64,000 nucleotides of DNA, from positions 14,633,501-14,697,500 of the forward strand of contig OY970822.1 in assembly GCA_963853835.1 (NCBI GenBank). The letters run 5' to 3'. Position 1 is the first letter of the stretch. Each line of letters opens with the position of its first letter. The notes beneath the pieces were generated by a model. That model worked only from the letters and a program-made list of their open reading frames with translations, was not told where the DNA came from and ran no database searches. This DNA comes from Calendula officinalis. Lineage: Eukaryota > Streptophyta > Magnoliopsida > Asterales > Asteraceae. This document shows positions 12,538-25,310 of this stretch, piece by piece. A program made the translations under genes and the position numbers.

Positions 12538-13110
12538 TATCTTGAATTGAAATTGCAATTGCAATTTGTAATCAAAGAATTTGAATGGGCATGAATGCTT
12601 GAAGAATACACACAGATATACTTCTGGTTCTTTCTTCTCTACACTTTTCATTCTTACTTGCAATTTGGAAACACAAAAGGAGGTCTAGCATATATTGTTA
12701 CATTATCATTGTTACTATTATTTGAATTATATCTAAGTTGGGGATTCATTCGATGATGTTTTTGAGGATTTTGGTAAGCATCATTTGCGTTGGTTTAACA
12801 AAGTTGGCAGAATCATTTGCATCAATAGTTTCTTTCTCATTGGTGTTTTTGCCTCTTGGGGACAATAAGCCAACTTTACGTTTGAATGTTCGATTCATTT
12901 ACATTTATAGACGACCTCATAACCATGAAACAAATTTTAATAAACAAAAACTGAAAAACAATTATGAAAGTTGACAAAACTGAGTAATTGAGGATTGAAA
13001 TGCTACAAGGCCCCTTACGGAGTTTCTAAAAAGAAAAGTTCAAAGATAAAAAAAATTCAACTACACTTGAATCCTTAATAGCGAAACATGAAAGAGGTTT
13101 ATATGAACTT
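12538..13110. other. 3' flank of the membrane-protein gene
   Basis: This holds the presumed 3'UTR and then AT-rich DNA. No further gene is supported. Confidence 0.4.
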
Positions 13111-13119
13111 ATGAAACTT

Positions 13120-13505
13120 TGAGAAACGTTCAAGGAGGTTCATCATCTTTAGGAAGTCCCAAAGAACAAATCTCAACCATTGATCAATAGGATCTAATGG
13201 TCAAGATTAATCACATATTTTATATATTGAGGGTATTTTGGTCATTTTTTAAAAAATAAAAATAAAAAAAATAATTTTTTCAAAATTGACCAAAATACCC
13301 CTCAATTAAAAATTAAAAAAATAATAATAATAAAATTAAAATAAAAAATAAAATAAAATAAAATTTTTTTAGTGCCAAATGACCAAAATACCCCTCCATG
13401 TATAAAGTATGTGATTAATCTTGACTATTAGATCATATTGATCCAATGGTTGAGATTTGTTCCTCGGAACTTTGTAAAAATCATGGACCTCCTTGAACGC
13501 AACTC
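13120..13505. mobile_element. Mutator-type MITE with long terminal inverted repeats
   Basis: The 386-bp element has inverted ends of roughly 110 bp (left GAGAAACGTTCAAGGAGGTT; the right end in reverse complement begins GAGTTGCGTTCAAGGAGGTC). The arms share AACAAATCTCAACCATTG and the middle is A/T-rich. It is flanked by the 9-bp direct repeat ATGAAACTT at 13111-13119 and 13506-13514. Long inverted ends with a 9-bp duplication are typical of Mutator-like elements. No transposase is present. Confidence 0.88.
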
Positions 13506-13514
13506 ATGAAACTT

Positions 13515-14354
13515 AATAAGCTTTTGTTAAATAAAATGTTAAGAATATAAACTTATTGTAAAATGACTAAAAATTACATTTGTAAAGGCACCTAAGATGA
13601 AAAGTGATGTGGCTAATGTTAATTTTAGCCTGTTATATAGAGACAACGAGGTAGACATTTACCAACATGCTGTTTAAAGTAATAAATGCTCGGCAAAAAG
13701 GAGAAAAAAATGGAGAAATTAATTTCAACTCATGAACGATATATTTTTATTTTTTCTAATATTGCATCAGTGTTGGTGGAACCATAAAAAAAGTGGTAGC
13801 TGAAAAAAGATTGACCGAGTCTACCTTGATGGTTGGTAAAACACCATTGCAGTTATCATCTCCTTATAAACACTTGAGCAAATGAAAATCTATGTCAGTT
13901 TGTGTTTAGCTCTAGTTTTGTGCCTATTATTTGAGTGACTTTGAATTATATGATTGTAGAATTTTGTGTAACCCTGGTCGAAATATTACTCACTGAAAGA
14001 GTGTTACGATTTACAGTTTATCTGAGTCTCTATTACATAAATTCCCAACTATTTTTAACTGGCTCAAAGTGGGCATGTTGGCACTTTGCCCTTGCCCATG
14101 AAACACATCAATTCGTTGGGTTGTTGTATCAAATGGTTGAGTTTTGTAAGCTAAAAATGATAAAATTAAACAAGACATACTCCCATGAAAAAACATGACT
14201 GCAAATGTACCATTAACTAATAAGCAAATAACAAACAGGTTCCAAGACATATAACCTGAAACTGATGTTAATTATTCAAATGTAGCATTATTGATTGCAT
14301 AAATCCCATTATAGTTCTTAATACTATTTATGGAGAAACCATGAGGATAGTTGT
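13515..14354. other. Intergenic DNA with no recognised feature
   Basis: AT-rich. The short open frames here have no family features. The right end is the presumed 3'UTR of the minus-strand glutaredoxin gene. Confidence 0.4.
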
Positions 14355-15524
14355 TTAAGCAGATGTGGTAGCAATTGCTTTAGCTTCAGTCAGCAGAGGA
14401 ACAAGCTTTCCTCCTTTGTGCAAGTCCATGGTACCTACACAATATTGTGGTAAACATTACATTTTGTTGTCTAAAGGAAAGGGTAAAACCGTAAAACAAG
14501 AAAAATGTAAGGGATTATTAATAAAGCCCTTACTGTCACAGCCACCAATGTGCTTGCCACCAATAAACACATTTGGTACAGTACGTTGTCCAGTCCACTC
14601 TTGCAATGCTGATTGAATCTCACCTCCATCACCTGAAGACATAGATAAATGATCAATTGACAACATATCATGATGCTTTTAAATCAGTTGGTATGACCAT
14701 ACAAATGAGTACATGAAATCTAATTGCCAAATCCAAAAAAGAAAAAAAATTATGTTGCAGATGTAGGAAAGACTAGCGAACTGTTCTTTCTGGTGGAAAA
14801 AAAATCGATAATGGTTCAGACTTTTATGCAAACTTCAGATCGTTTCAGTTGTTGTGTAGTTTAAATCAATTGGCAGGATTCTTCTGCAGAAACCGTATAG
14901 ACTAACATCCACTTCAAAGGTTTTAAGATAACTCAGTTTAACATCGAATTACAGTGAAGCCCTTTTCTTAACATTAGAAAAGAAAAATAACAAATTTTAA
15001 ATTTCAAAATTCTATACAAATCTTAGTTCTATCGTTAACGTTTGAGAGAAAACATAAAAGATTAATAAAATTCACCTGAAATGTTATAGTAAGGATTAGA
15101 TATATGCAAATTCAGCATAAGTATGTATACATTTATTAGAAGAGATAGAGATAGAGCAGAACTCACTTTCTTGGTCAAGTTCAACAGCTTTGAATGAAGC
15201 TCCAGCCTCAGTTAACAACTTCTTAACGCTCACACAGTACGGACAATACGATTTGCTACCAAAACCAAAACCAAATCAAAATCCACAACATAAACATCAG
15301 AATTCAGAAATGTATTCATTCGATCACAAATCAGACTATAAGAATCGATAAATCTATAGATTACGCAGAAATCAAACAACCATGCCGCATAATTTATTGC
15401 GATTTACAACAAAAAAGAAAATGAAACGAAATCGAAGGCGTAGGGTTAAGAAATTGTATGAATAAAACCTGAAGACGACGGCAGGGTTGGACGAAACGAT
15501 CTCCTTCGCCTTAGCTGAAGCCAT
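14355..15524 (-). CDS. Class I (CPYC) glutaredoxin
   Basis: Four exons on the minus strand (15524-15469, 15255-15167, 14632-14534, 14434-14355) give 107 residues, the normal length of a single-domain plant glutaredoxin. Visible motifs are the active-site YCPYC at about residues 21-25, TVPNVFIGGKHIGGCD (TVP loop and GG motif that bind glutathione) and an LLTEAKAIA C-terminal helix. The protein would reduce disulfides and glutathionylated proteins using glutathione. There is no N-terminal extension, so it is probably cytosolic, as for the GRXC2/GRXC1 type. CPYC places it near GRXC2 rather than the CC-type ROXY group. All introns are GT..AG and the start codon context is gaaATGGC. The gene appears intact. 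Confidence 0.93.
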
Positions 15525-16517
15525 TTCGCAAATTGAGATGCTTTGAGAACTTGGTATGCAGGCGTTACGCAGAAAAAAGATCGCGAATGGGAAGAGCCGA
15601 GGAGGTTACTGATATTTATAATCACAATTCGCAACAAGTAGGGTCGGGCTGGGCCTATACAAAGAAGAAATATCTCTAATCATTTAATATCCTATCGGTT
15701 CTACCGGCCCACAACGAAGAATTATAATCATTTTTGGGTGTAAAGATCCGACCCAACTAGCAACCTTGACATTGACTCGTAATTTACTCGGTTATTAGAC
15801 TTTTGAGTCAAACTCGATTATGAAAATATCATGCTGGTAAACTTACAGGCCTAATCGAATCTGTGTTACTAAGACTAATATTAACATTTAATTGCATAGC
15901 ATAGCATTGTAAGCTGCAGAAGATAAAATTTACATTATTTGCATTTTTGGTGTTCAACGAATAATATATATTCATAAACAACAAAAGCAACCAATGTCTA
16001 TCCACGATAAGTGAAGAGGCATAACCAGTCAACTTCCAAGCCAAACAAAGCAATCTTAAGCCTAGCTCAAAATAGGCATGTTCAAACTGGACCGAAAACA
16101 AGCTAAAACTAACAAATCATATTGAATCGAGTTATACAAGTCATGTTCTCGGTTTTAATTTTCATGCAAAACCGCTTCTCTATCCGGTTCAAAACAGATA
16201 ACCCATTTCAGTCCTATTCGGTCCTGCTGAGCCTTTTTTTTTTTTTTTAATTCTCAGTCCAATTCCGAGCGGTCCAATTTGGTTACTGAACCATGCATAA
16301 GCCTAGTTTGAAGGCTCGAACCACTTTAAATACAAAAGAAACCCTATTGTAATTAATCTATTTTAATATGATAAGACAACATTTTACATGATAAACGTGT
16401 GAATTAAGAGAAGCGTCGATTAGAAAACAAAATGTAAAAGGCTAAACAAGTGGAATCCAAACGTCAATTCACAACCCACTTCCTTTTGAACCAATTTTAT
16501 TCTTTAATTAATGTGTT
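15525..16517. other. Intergenic DNA between glutaredoxin and isocitrate dehydrogenase genes
   Basis: This includes the glutaredoxin promoter side at the left. No gene is supported. A T-run lies at 16237-16248. Confidence 0.4.
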
Positions 16518-16534
16518 TCTATAAAAACAAACTC

Positions 16535-16723
16535 TTTTTTTTTTTTGAACGGCTAGTTAGTAAGTTAGTGGTTCAAGCCTAGACAATGACATCCACAAGG
16601 GGCAGTATGCCTTCCCTCGAACCTTCCACCTTTTTGTCCACGACGGGACTTGAACCCATGACCAATAGGTCATGGGCAACACCTTAAATCCTCTTTGGAT
16701 ACCACTAGGCTACAAGCCTTGGG
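16535..16723 (-). mobile_element. tRNA-derived SINE
   Basis: Read on the minus strand, the element starts CCCAAGGCTTGTAGCCTAGT, holds a box-A-like TAGCCTAGTGG and a box-B-like GGGTTCAAGTCC, and ends in an A-run (T-run at 16535-16546 on the plus strand). It is flanked by TCTATAAAAACAAACTC at 16518-16534 and the same sequence with one extra A at 16724-16741. Pol III boxes, A-tail and a roughly 17-bp duplication fit a plant SINE of about 190 bp. Confidence 0.9.
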
Positions 16724-16939
16724 TCTATAAAAACAAAACTCAGCATACACAAATAAAAGTCAACATCCGAATCTTATCTTATCTCATTTGTGCACATCAT
16801 TGAGAATCCACAAAAAAAGGAACATTTTGAGACATGAAAACCGAGGGTTAGAAGTTGCTCTCAACATGACCAAACCATGAGAAGAATAAAAAACACTGTT
16901 CCTCTTGCAATAGTTTTTTTGGTGAGAAAGAATGCAGGT

Positions 16940-19900
16940 TTAATGAATTGCTGCAAGAGGTTGAAGCTTTGACTCCAGATTCTGAGCAACAGCATCTATG
17001 AACTCTTCCGTGTTCAAGTAGAATTCCCGTGATGCCCTGTATACATGTAATAATTTCAGAAGCTACCACTTGTACAAAAATTAAATAATTAAATAAATAA
17101 ATAAGAGTAGCACTGCACTGACTTTGGTCCATGAATTAGAATAGCAAGATCTTTGGTCATCTTTCCAGACTCAACTGTCTCAACACATGCACTCTCTAGC
17201 TTTTCAACAAAATCCCCCAATCTCTCATTCTTATCCAACTTCGCTCTAATTAATTAAACAAACAAAATTAGGAAAATTATTATTTTTATTATTAGGCGAA
17301 CATGATAAAAGGAAAAAAAAAAAAAAAAAAAACAAACCGATGTTGAAGTCCTCTTGTCCATGCAAAAATAGAAGCAATACTGTTTGTACTAGTTTCATTT
17401 CCCTTTTCGTGCTGCCTAAAATGACGGGTAACAGTCCCATGGGCTGCTTCTGCTTCCAGTGTTTTCCCATCTGATGATAACTGTAAAACCATACAATTAA
17501 TAAATGTCACATCCTAAAACCATATAACTGTTTTTAATAAGTGCTGCTGACCAAAACTGAAGTCATGAGCCCCAGAGAACCAAATCCTGAAAATAAATAT
17601 ATAAATGAAATTTAGTCAGAATAAGTGAATGCCTTTATTATTTCCTACTAAATTGCTTTATAATAAAAACTTAGATTAATTCTCAAGTAACAAAAATTTT
17701 TAATCATATTTAAAACACAAACTATTTAGAAATTCTTTTTTAAAATATACACAAAAACTGCAACATCACCTTGGGCAAGTAAATCACTCTGAACATCTCC
17801 ATCATAGTTTTTGCATGCCCAAACATACCCACCATCACTTTTCAGTGCATAAGCCACCATGTCATCAATTAACCGATGTTCATACCTAATTTAATCAATA
17901 GTTCACCCATTAATATTTATATACATATAACCATAAAAAAATAATTAAATTACCATATCGAATGTTGTTCAAATTTCTCCTTCCAATTCTCTTCATATAC
18001 CTCCTGAAATATGTCCTTAAACCTGCACTAATCAGCATAGGTTAGAGCTTAATGACACAAACATGGTAAAATACTGAAGCAAAAACCATATCAAAATAAT
18101 GAAATGATACTTTACCTGCCATCATATTTCTTTAGAATGGTATTTTTGGTGCTCAAATATAAAGGCCATTTCTTTGAAAGTGCCATTGCCATTGATGACT
18201 CAGCAAATGCACGTATAGACTACAAAAGAGCATAAGTTTCCCATAATTAGACTTTACAATCATTTTTAATATTATAAGTGATATTAAGCAAAATGAAAAA
18301 AACAAACCTCATCAACATTATACATTGCAAGTGCAATACCAGGACCTTTAAAATCAAAAACATCAAGCTCAATGGGCGTTTCACCATTCTCTGGAACTGA
18401 ACAAATCATGAAACAAATATTTTATCTTACATTTTAAGTACAAATTGATTGAGAATGAAATAAATTTTAGAATACCGAAAACCATCTTGAGTTTTCCTGG
18501 ACCGTTAATGACTGCATCTGTAGCACGATACTGGTCGCCAAAAGCATGCCTACCAATACAAATCGGTTTCTGCCAGCCTGAAAATTAATATAAAGAAAAA
18601 AATATTAATAAAATAGTATAATTTCCACCAATTATCCATAGTTACCAAACATAGATGGTGACTTCTGAGTAGGAGTTATATATTACCTGGAACTATTCTA
18701 GGAACGTTTTTGCACAAAATAGGCTCACGAAAAACCGTCCCTGAAAAAATAAAATTCCAATAAAAAATTCCAAAGAACTGAAACGATGAGAAAAATATAT
18801 ACAAATGCAATCTACAAGAAACCAACAGTAATTAAGGAAATAATTTACAAACCGTTTAAAATATTCCTGATAGTGCCATTGGGACTCCTCCACATGGACT
18901 TCAACCCAAATTCCTTGACTCTTGTCTCATCTGCAACATTAGGAACACACTGCAAACTTTGAGATTTAACTAGCATTGTTAATCACCATAGATTTCTAAA
19001 TAAAAGATAAGTGCTGACATCATATATCAATTACTATATTAAAGATGCTAATTTCGAAAGGAAAAACACAGTTTTACTAACCAGGTGTGATTGTAGCACA
19101 TTTTACTGCAACATTATACCTGAAAAACAGTACCAATTTGGGTAAGATTTCAATGAACAAAATAATCAATCGAAAAACAGCACATGGACAGTTACTCCTG
19201 GAGCTATTTAACCTGATCACATGACTACCATTATCCATATTATCAGTCATGTCACATCATTTTATAAATAACTAACACTCTATAGGACTTGTGGATAAAA
19301 GTTCTACAAATACCAATTCTATGAAATGTAGTTCCTTTCTTATAAGCGTGTAAACTCTAAATTCGTTCATATTTAGGTCAATCATCCTCATTAAACAACA
19401 CAGGGCTGGACTGACTGGCCTAACTTATGTAACTTGTCATATGTAAATTCACATAAGCATCTGCATGACTGCATCTATCCTATCTATCTTCTAGCAGGAA
19501 TCATCAGTTCAATAAACACTTTCTTTTTCAAAAAAAGCCACAAAATGCTTACATATGATAGATGTAGGGAGCTAATCAATAGGCTATAGAGACAGAAATT
19601 AAAGCAGACAGACTGATGATTTACAGATAGATTATAATTGATTCCAACTTAAATTACAGATAGATTATAATTGATTCCAACTTAAATTTGAATAAGCAAA
19701 AAGTAGCCATATTCATAGATATACTGCAAACTGGGAAAGGGGGAAAAAGACCAGAAGAACTTACTTGAGAGCGGCAAGGGCACTTTCTACAGTGACTTCA
19801 TCATCTGTAGCATCACGATTCAATACTCCTAAATCAAAATACTTAATATCCAAATCTATGTACGGAAAAATCAGCTGAAAACAAACAAGAACTATAAGGA

Positions 19901-20340
19901 AATGAACTGGACTTAATCAGGTCAACTATAGAAAACGATTGCAATTTCAAAATCTTCAAACCTTTTCTTTAATCATCTGCCATATGATCCTCGTCATTTC
20001 GTCGCCTGAATTAAGGAACAAAATTAAATTACAATTGTAATGAGTAATTAGGCAACTACAATCAATACGTAGTTCTAGAATATTTACCGTCCATCTCAAC
20101 TATGGGATTAAGAACGGGAATTTTATCAATAGCGGTGGTAGAAGCGGAAGCGAAACAACGAAGTGAAAGTTTAAACTGGCGATTGGGGAGAGGAAAGCAA
20201 TTGTTCGACTTTGCACACCGAAATAGATTGGAATTTGATGTTATTGGTAGTCTAGGGTTTCTGAGGGATAGAGAAGATGAAGATAACATGGTAGCAGCGG
20301 CGGCGGACATGGTGGTCAGGCGGTGTTTCAGACAGAGCAT
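16940..20340 (-). CDS. NADP-dependent isocitrate dehydrogenase, chloroplast-targeted type
   Basis: Fifteen exons on the minus strand join in frame to 484 residues: 20340-20088, 20005-19962, 19874-19765, 19119-19082, 18930-18853, 18740-18687, 18577-18476, 18396-18308, 18219-18116, 18022-17954, 17885-17770, 17586-17552, 17480-17338, 17245-17123 and 17036-16940. The enzyme oxidises isocitrate to 2-oxoglutarate and makes NADPH. The first 75 or so residues are rich in Ser/Ala/Arg with few acids, as in a transit peptide; a second Met lies at residue 11. Family motifs include SPNGTIRN (isocitrate binding), the YDGDVQSD metal-binding aspartates and EAAHGTVTRH (NADP site). The length matches plastid/mitochondrial plant enzymes; cytosolic ones are near 415. 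Dual targeting is possible. A 33-bp tandem duplication lies in intron 3. Confidence 0.95.
19622..19687. repeat. 33-bp tandem duplication in an intron
   Basis: Two identical copies of a 33-base unit beginning TTACAGATAGATTATAATTG lie side by side in intron 3 of the isocitrate dehydrogenase gene. Confidence 0.85.
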
Positions 20341-20464
20341 CGTGCTTTGATAGCCTGGCAGCCTGCTAGTCAGTAGGCTGGGTAATACGTTTACTTAATA
20401 TTAAACCGGGTTTAATTATATCAGATTACATATATGAATTTGATTATTTTTAAAATAAGGCTTA

Positions 20465-20747
20465 GGTTGTGTTTGTTTGCAGTTTAATGGAACCATTCAG
20501 CGCTGAATGCTTAATCATTCAGCATTCAGTGCGTTTGTTTAGCGCCTCTGAATGAAGTATATGCTGAATGGGACAACAAAAAACTGTTGAATCATTCTTC
20601 CTTGGGATATATGTTGAATCATTAAGCAGTCAGAAATCTTATAAAAATGTTTCTCACATTCAAAATAAATTTTATACAAAACCTCTTAATCATTCAGACC
20701 GTTAAATTATTCAGCACTTAATCATTTTGTTCCTATCAAACAGCACC
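20465..20747. mobile_element. PIF/Harbinger-type MITE
   Basis: The 283-bp element begins GGTTGTGTTTGTTTG and ends CAAACAGCACC, inverted ends of about 11 bp with mismatches. TTA flanks both sides (20462-20464 and 20748-20750). The interior has repeated ATTCAGC words. It lies about 120 bp upstream of the isocitrate dehydrogenase start codon, which is on the other strand. Confidence 0.8.
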
Positions 20748-20779
20748 TTAGCCCATCTACACTAGTTCGATAACAAGCA

Positions 20780-21518
20780 GGTATGTGCATGGTCCAAGAA
20801 CCGGGCCGACCCGCTTAGGACCGAGAACCGAAATTCATGTTTTTTTGTGGACCGAGGACCGGACCGAAAAGGCGCGGTTCGGTTCGGTTATTTTCGGGTT
20901 ATTTTTCGGGTATTTTCGGTCTGGACCGATTTGGACCGTCCAGAACCGTATGCAATTTTTAGCTGTTTTTTTTTTGGGTATTTGGCTACTGTTTCGAGCA
21001 GGAAAAGCGCTGTTTTTTTTGGTATTTTCGCTACTTGTAGAAGAATGACGATTGACAAACGAACGAGCAAACTCTGTACGAGCGAACAAGTAGTAGAGCA
21101 GTGCGTACGACGATTTCGATTTATCGAATGGTGGTTTGATCGAACGAGCAGATTCTGTACGTGTTATAGATTTTTCGATCGAGCGCTAAGTAAGAGAAAA
21201 CCGACGGTCATTTAGGTTTGATCGAACGAGCATGCTCTAGATTACGTAATGTTATTTACGTTGCTGGGGTTATTTACGTTATGTTATTTATGTTGCTGGA
21301 CTTGTTTACCTTGCTAGGGGTATTGTTGCTGGGTTGAACACTCATCGGTCCTACTCGGGTATTTTCGGGTCCTTCGGTTTTTACCCGAAATGGACCGAAT
21401 TTTTCGGTTCCCATAAATTCAGGACCGAGACCGGACCGTTGGATGCGGTTCGGTCCGGTTCGGTTCCTTCGGTCCCGGTCGGTCCTGGTCGGTTTCGGTC
21501 CATTCTGCACAGGCCTAA
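20780..21518. repeat. Large GGTTCGGTCC-rich dispersed repeat
   Basis: Both ends are made of CGGTTC and CGGTCC words in inverse layout (left TGTGCATGGTCCAAGAACCG, right GGTCCATTCTGCACAGGCC). The middle contains CGAACGAGCA repeats and TTATTTACGTTGCTGG-type repeats. Short frames across it only translate the repeats. The class is not certain; the ends resemble the hAT-type copies at 29707 and 33274. Confidence 0.6.
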
Positions 21519-24500
21519 ATGAACAAGTGCTAGAATCAAGCACGTTCATGTTGATCGTTTAAGTGGTAGGATATGTTAGGCTCAAGCTAAACAATCATTT
21601 AGAATTTCTCTTTTCACATTCATACACCAAATATATTTTCACTCATAATTAGAGTTATTATATTTTTATGAAAACTATCAAAATACCCTCTCACTCACAT
21701 CATAAAAAAAAACTTAGGTTCTAACAGTGCTCGACGCCAGACGTTTAGCGCAAGGGGATGCCGGTGTCGTGGCATGGAATGGTGACGCCAAATGGAGATA
21801 TCACATATAGACATCACCATACCCATCTATCTAATGTAAGTGAATGGTATTCCTAGTTCCTTAGATCTCACATGCCAACATGAAATTGGTAACGATGATA
21901 GTCTATTAACTTTATTTTGACATATTTATGAAAATTTTGTGATTTTTCTCGACATGAATCTTGTAGAGTAGGGTGTTTAGGCATGTTATTTTAGCTTCGT
22001 GCTACGACATCAATGCCTTCTTTCTAAAAATGAACTTAACACGCATACTATTGACTTAACACACATAGTCACATACTAATGATCAAATCAAGTGAATCAA
22101 TTTTCATCATACCTAACACTTGTATTACTTTATTATTGCTCAAGTCACTATCATTTTACTTATAAGTAATGTTATATATAATTAAAATATTATATAACAC
22201 TCACCTCACTGTAACATTTAAAACATGTAATGTTTAGATCATATCTTTATCTTCCTAACTCGGTTTGACATACATGCATACGTCATCGAAATTTTAAATT
22301 AAATATGAAACCTTTCAAATCATTTTCCTAGCAATTTTGCGTGCACTATTCAAGGTTGTACACTCTCGTCACAATCATTTTATCTTTAGCTAATGTTAGT
22401 CACTTTAAATATTTACTTAAAAGAATGCTTTATAAGACAAATTTTTACAATCATCTCCTTTCATTCATCAATTTTATCATATGAGACTCATGTTAACATT
22501 TCTAAATTTACAACACATTTTACCAAGTATCATTTTACTATTTTAATTTTAACAGTTAATTGAACACAATAATTAAGAAAACATACATTTATAAATTGTA
22601 TATAATAACATTTATCAGATATTTTTATTATTCATAAATAGTTTATATAAAATATTTTTTACATTTTAACTCTATTTTATTTTTATTATTAACATTTGCT
22701 TTTGACATTTCATGTGACTCTATCATTATTCTAATGGTGTTTAAATGGTATATTTTTTATGTAATAAAAATATTTTTTATGACGTCTTTTATTTGATTTA
22801 GTTTATTATTTGAAATTCTTTCATATAATTGTAGTATACATATTAGGTAAATTTGCAATTAATCTGATCTGTTTGCATGTCTTTCAAATGTCAACTAGGA
22901 TAATAATTGTCCAAGTCAATTTCCATTTTATAAAAATATAAAAAATATTTACCGTAAATCTTTATATTTAATAATAAAATTATTTAATGTACATATATAA
23001 AAAATATTTAATGTACATACAATAAAACATATAAAAATTAGAAATACATTCATCGAATTACAGAGCTTTTTTGTTACATTTTTTTTGTCAAAAAGTATAA
23101 AAAATGGAGAAAAAAAAATTCTTTTAATATCAATAAAACATAATTATTAAAAAAACAATTGTAATGTATTCTCTATTGTCATATGATAAAAAGTGTTTAA
23201 TTAACACAATTGTTCATATATTAATGTCAAAGATCGCGTAACGAATTCATTATACCATTTTTGCCATTCTTTAAATTGGTAATGAGTTTTTCTTTTTCTT
23301 TTTTTGTGAATAAAGGAGAAATTAAAACAATTTCAAAATGGATAAATTATAATAGATAGGTAGATTAATAATGAACATTTTTTTTTATTATATATCCATA
23401 TAATATATGTTAGAAAAACTCTTACTAAAAAGAGAAAAATAAAAGTGAACTATAATTTACTTTGCCCTCATCCGGTGCTTCTCATAGTCCTTCCCCTTCA
23501 TTATTTCACCGACGCTTCCACCTGACGATATTGTATCAACAATATCAGTTTGGCAACGAACCGACGAGCCAATCAACAGAAGCCATAAAATCAAACTATC
23601 CGCTAATATAAGTGTGTAAAACTCAGAAAATTTTCTAGCTATATTTTAATTTATTCTATTACCACCGTATCCAAATATGTTATAACTCATAAAAGACTTT
23701 TATAAGTGGAAGGGAAATGATATTTATTGTGTCTATTTATATGTATACTTACTTCTAAATTTGACATGTGTCAATCACTAATTTTTTCTCTTCATATAAT
23801 CCCTTGATTTTGACATTTGTCATGATTAAATCAATAGACACAAATGATAAGATCAATACCATTACTCTATTATCAAAGAGACTTAAAATATTGATTTAAT
23901 TCTATGTCTAGCAATACAATTATGACACGTAAAAAATCTAATGGATATTATTATTAGGAAAGAGAGTAAAAGGATAATTGTCACAAAATTATTAAATTAA
24001 ATTTTAAGTATCCACGCATTACATTCTGCAAATTAATGTTTTAAAATTACTTTTTGTATTAAAACAACTAACATACTATAAATGGTTGATTTGTTAAATC
24101 AGATTACAATAATATTAGTTATTTATGGTGTAATAATTATATAAATAGTATGCAAATTAAAAAGTTAGAAAAAAACAAATATATAATTACTAAAAAGTGA
24201 AAATACTACTTCGTATATGTTTATTTTATTTATCTAATACTTTAAAAAAAAATATCTTTTTTGCGGGTCAACCGAGTTTATATGTTTAACCGACTAGTCT
24301 GATTGATTTATAGTTATCGATTTAATTAACTAATTACAAATGATTATATCAAGCTCCTGGTTCAACTTACCAATATAACAGTTTTTTAATACATTACTAC
24401 ATACACACTCCATAATATAGAAGTTTCACCAAATATTCATTAAAAATAGGTTGGCAGGAGGATGTAACAATAAAAAGGAAAAAAAGTGATAAAAAAAGTC

Positions 24501-24551
24501 GGCCATTTCCAAAGTAATTAACAGTAAAGCATCGTCCCTGATTTGAATGCT
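21519..24551. other. Long AT-rich intergenic stretch
   Basis: No gene or RNA is supported. The stretch holds one small MITE copy (about 23712-23867) and many A/T runs. Confidence 0.45.
23712..23867. mobile_element. Second copy of the small MITE seen at 8535
   Basis: The segment shares the layout of the copy at 8535: a left end GGGAAATGAT, a middle GACATGTGT..ATCCCTTGATTTTGACA and a right end CAATACCATTACTC. The inner inverted words ATTGTGTCTATT and AATAGACACAAAT face each other. No target duplication is evident. Confidence 0.5.
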
Positions 24552-24554
24552 TTA

Positions 24555-25140
24555 GACCGGTGCCATCGGGGGATCGGTTGGCAGCCGGTTGGCCACCGTC
24601 GGAACCGGCGCCGTTGGCACGGTCCGCCGGTTGGCCCGCCGGTTGGCCGCCGGTCGGTATAGTGGCGAGAGAAGCGGCTGAAGCGTTTGATTTTTTTATT
24701 TTTTTTTTCTTTTTTTTTCTTCTTTTTCTTAAATGGTAATATTTAAAATTAAATAGTAATATTTTAAAAAAATTCAAAAAAATTTAAAAAAATTCAAAAA
24801 AATTTAAAAAAATTAAAACCTTTTACATCTATAAATATCCTCTCATTTCGTCTATTTTTACACCACATTCACCTTCTATTTTTTTAATTAATGTCTTTTT
24901 TTTTAATTAATATCTTTTTTTTATGTAATGTATTTTTAAATTAATGAAATTTATTTTATTAGTTATATGTTTTAATTAGTTGTATATTTTTGTTTTAATT
25001 AAAAAGAAAGTAAATTAATTAAAGTTGGTGAAGTGACGGAGTGCTGTTGGCACGGGTACGTCAGTTTAGTGTTAGTTAGTTTGTCTGCTGACGTGTCGCT
25101 GAGTTGGCAGAAACTGACGGCGTCACCATTGGCACCGGTC
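24555..25140. mobile_element. PIF/Harbinger-type non-autonomous element in a gene promoter
   Basis: The 586-bp element has inverted ends GACCGGTGCCA (left) and TGGCACCGGTC (right) and is flanked by TTA at 24552-24554 and 25141-25143. The left part is a GC-rich tract of imperfect CCGGTTGGC repeats (24555-24660). The right part has CTATAAATATCCTCTCATTT, like the 5' region of larger Harbinger elements. No transposase is present. Its right end is 170 bp from the start codon of the receptor kinase gene. Confidence 0.85.
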
Positions 25141-25202
25141 TTAACTGATGATTATGAGGAGAGAGAGGGGATTTTGGAGCCAGAAAAAGCGTGTGAAATC
25201 GC

Positions 25203-25243
25203 TTTGACTCTCCCCCCTCACTTTCTTCACTCCATTTATAAAA
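25203..25243 (+). promoter_or_regulatory. Core promoter of the receptor kinase gene
   Basis: A TATA-like TTTATAAAA lies at 25236-25244, about 70 bases before the ATG. TTTGACTC at 25202-25209 contains the W-box core TTGACY that WRKY factors bind. The short distance between the Harbinger element and the ATG makes this the only host promoter sequence close to the gene. Assignment is by position and motif only. Confidence 0.45.
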
Positions 25244-25310
25244 ACACCAACAAACAAAACATCCTCACCGGAAAATTAACATCTAAAATTCAAAATCTTG
25301 ATCAAAACAC

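Noticed and set aside
16600..16715. tRNA gene on the minus strand
   Set aside because: The A and B boxes belong to a SINE with an A-tail and target duplication; no cloverleaf with a proper acceptor stem is seen.
20785..21549. Overlapping frames on both strands rich in Gly, Arg and Phe
   Set aside because: They only translate the CGGTTC/CGGTCC repeat words.
24397..24777. 126-codon minus-strand frame
   Set aside because: It spans the end of a Harbinger MITE; its sequence is poly-Lys and CCGGTTGGC repeat translation.
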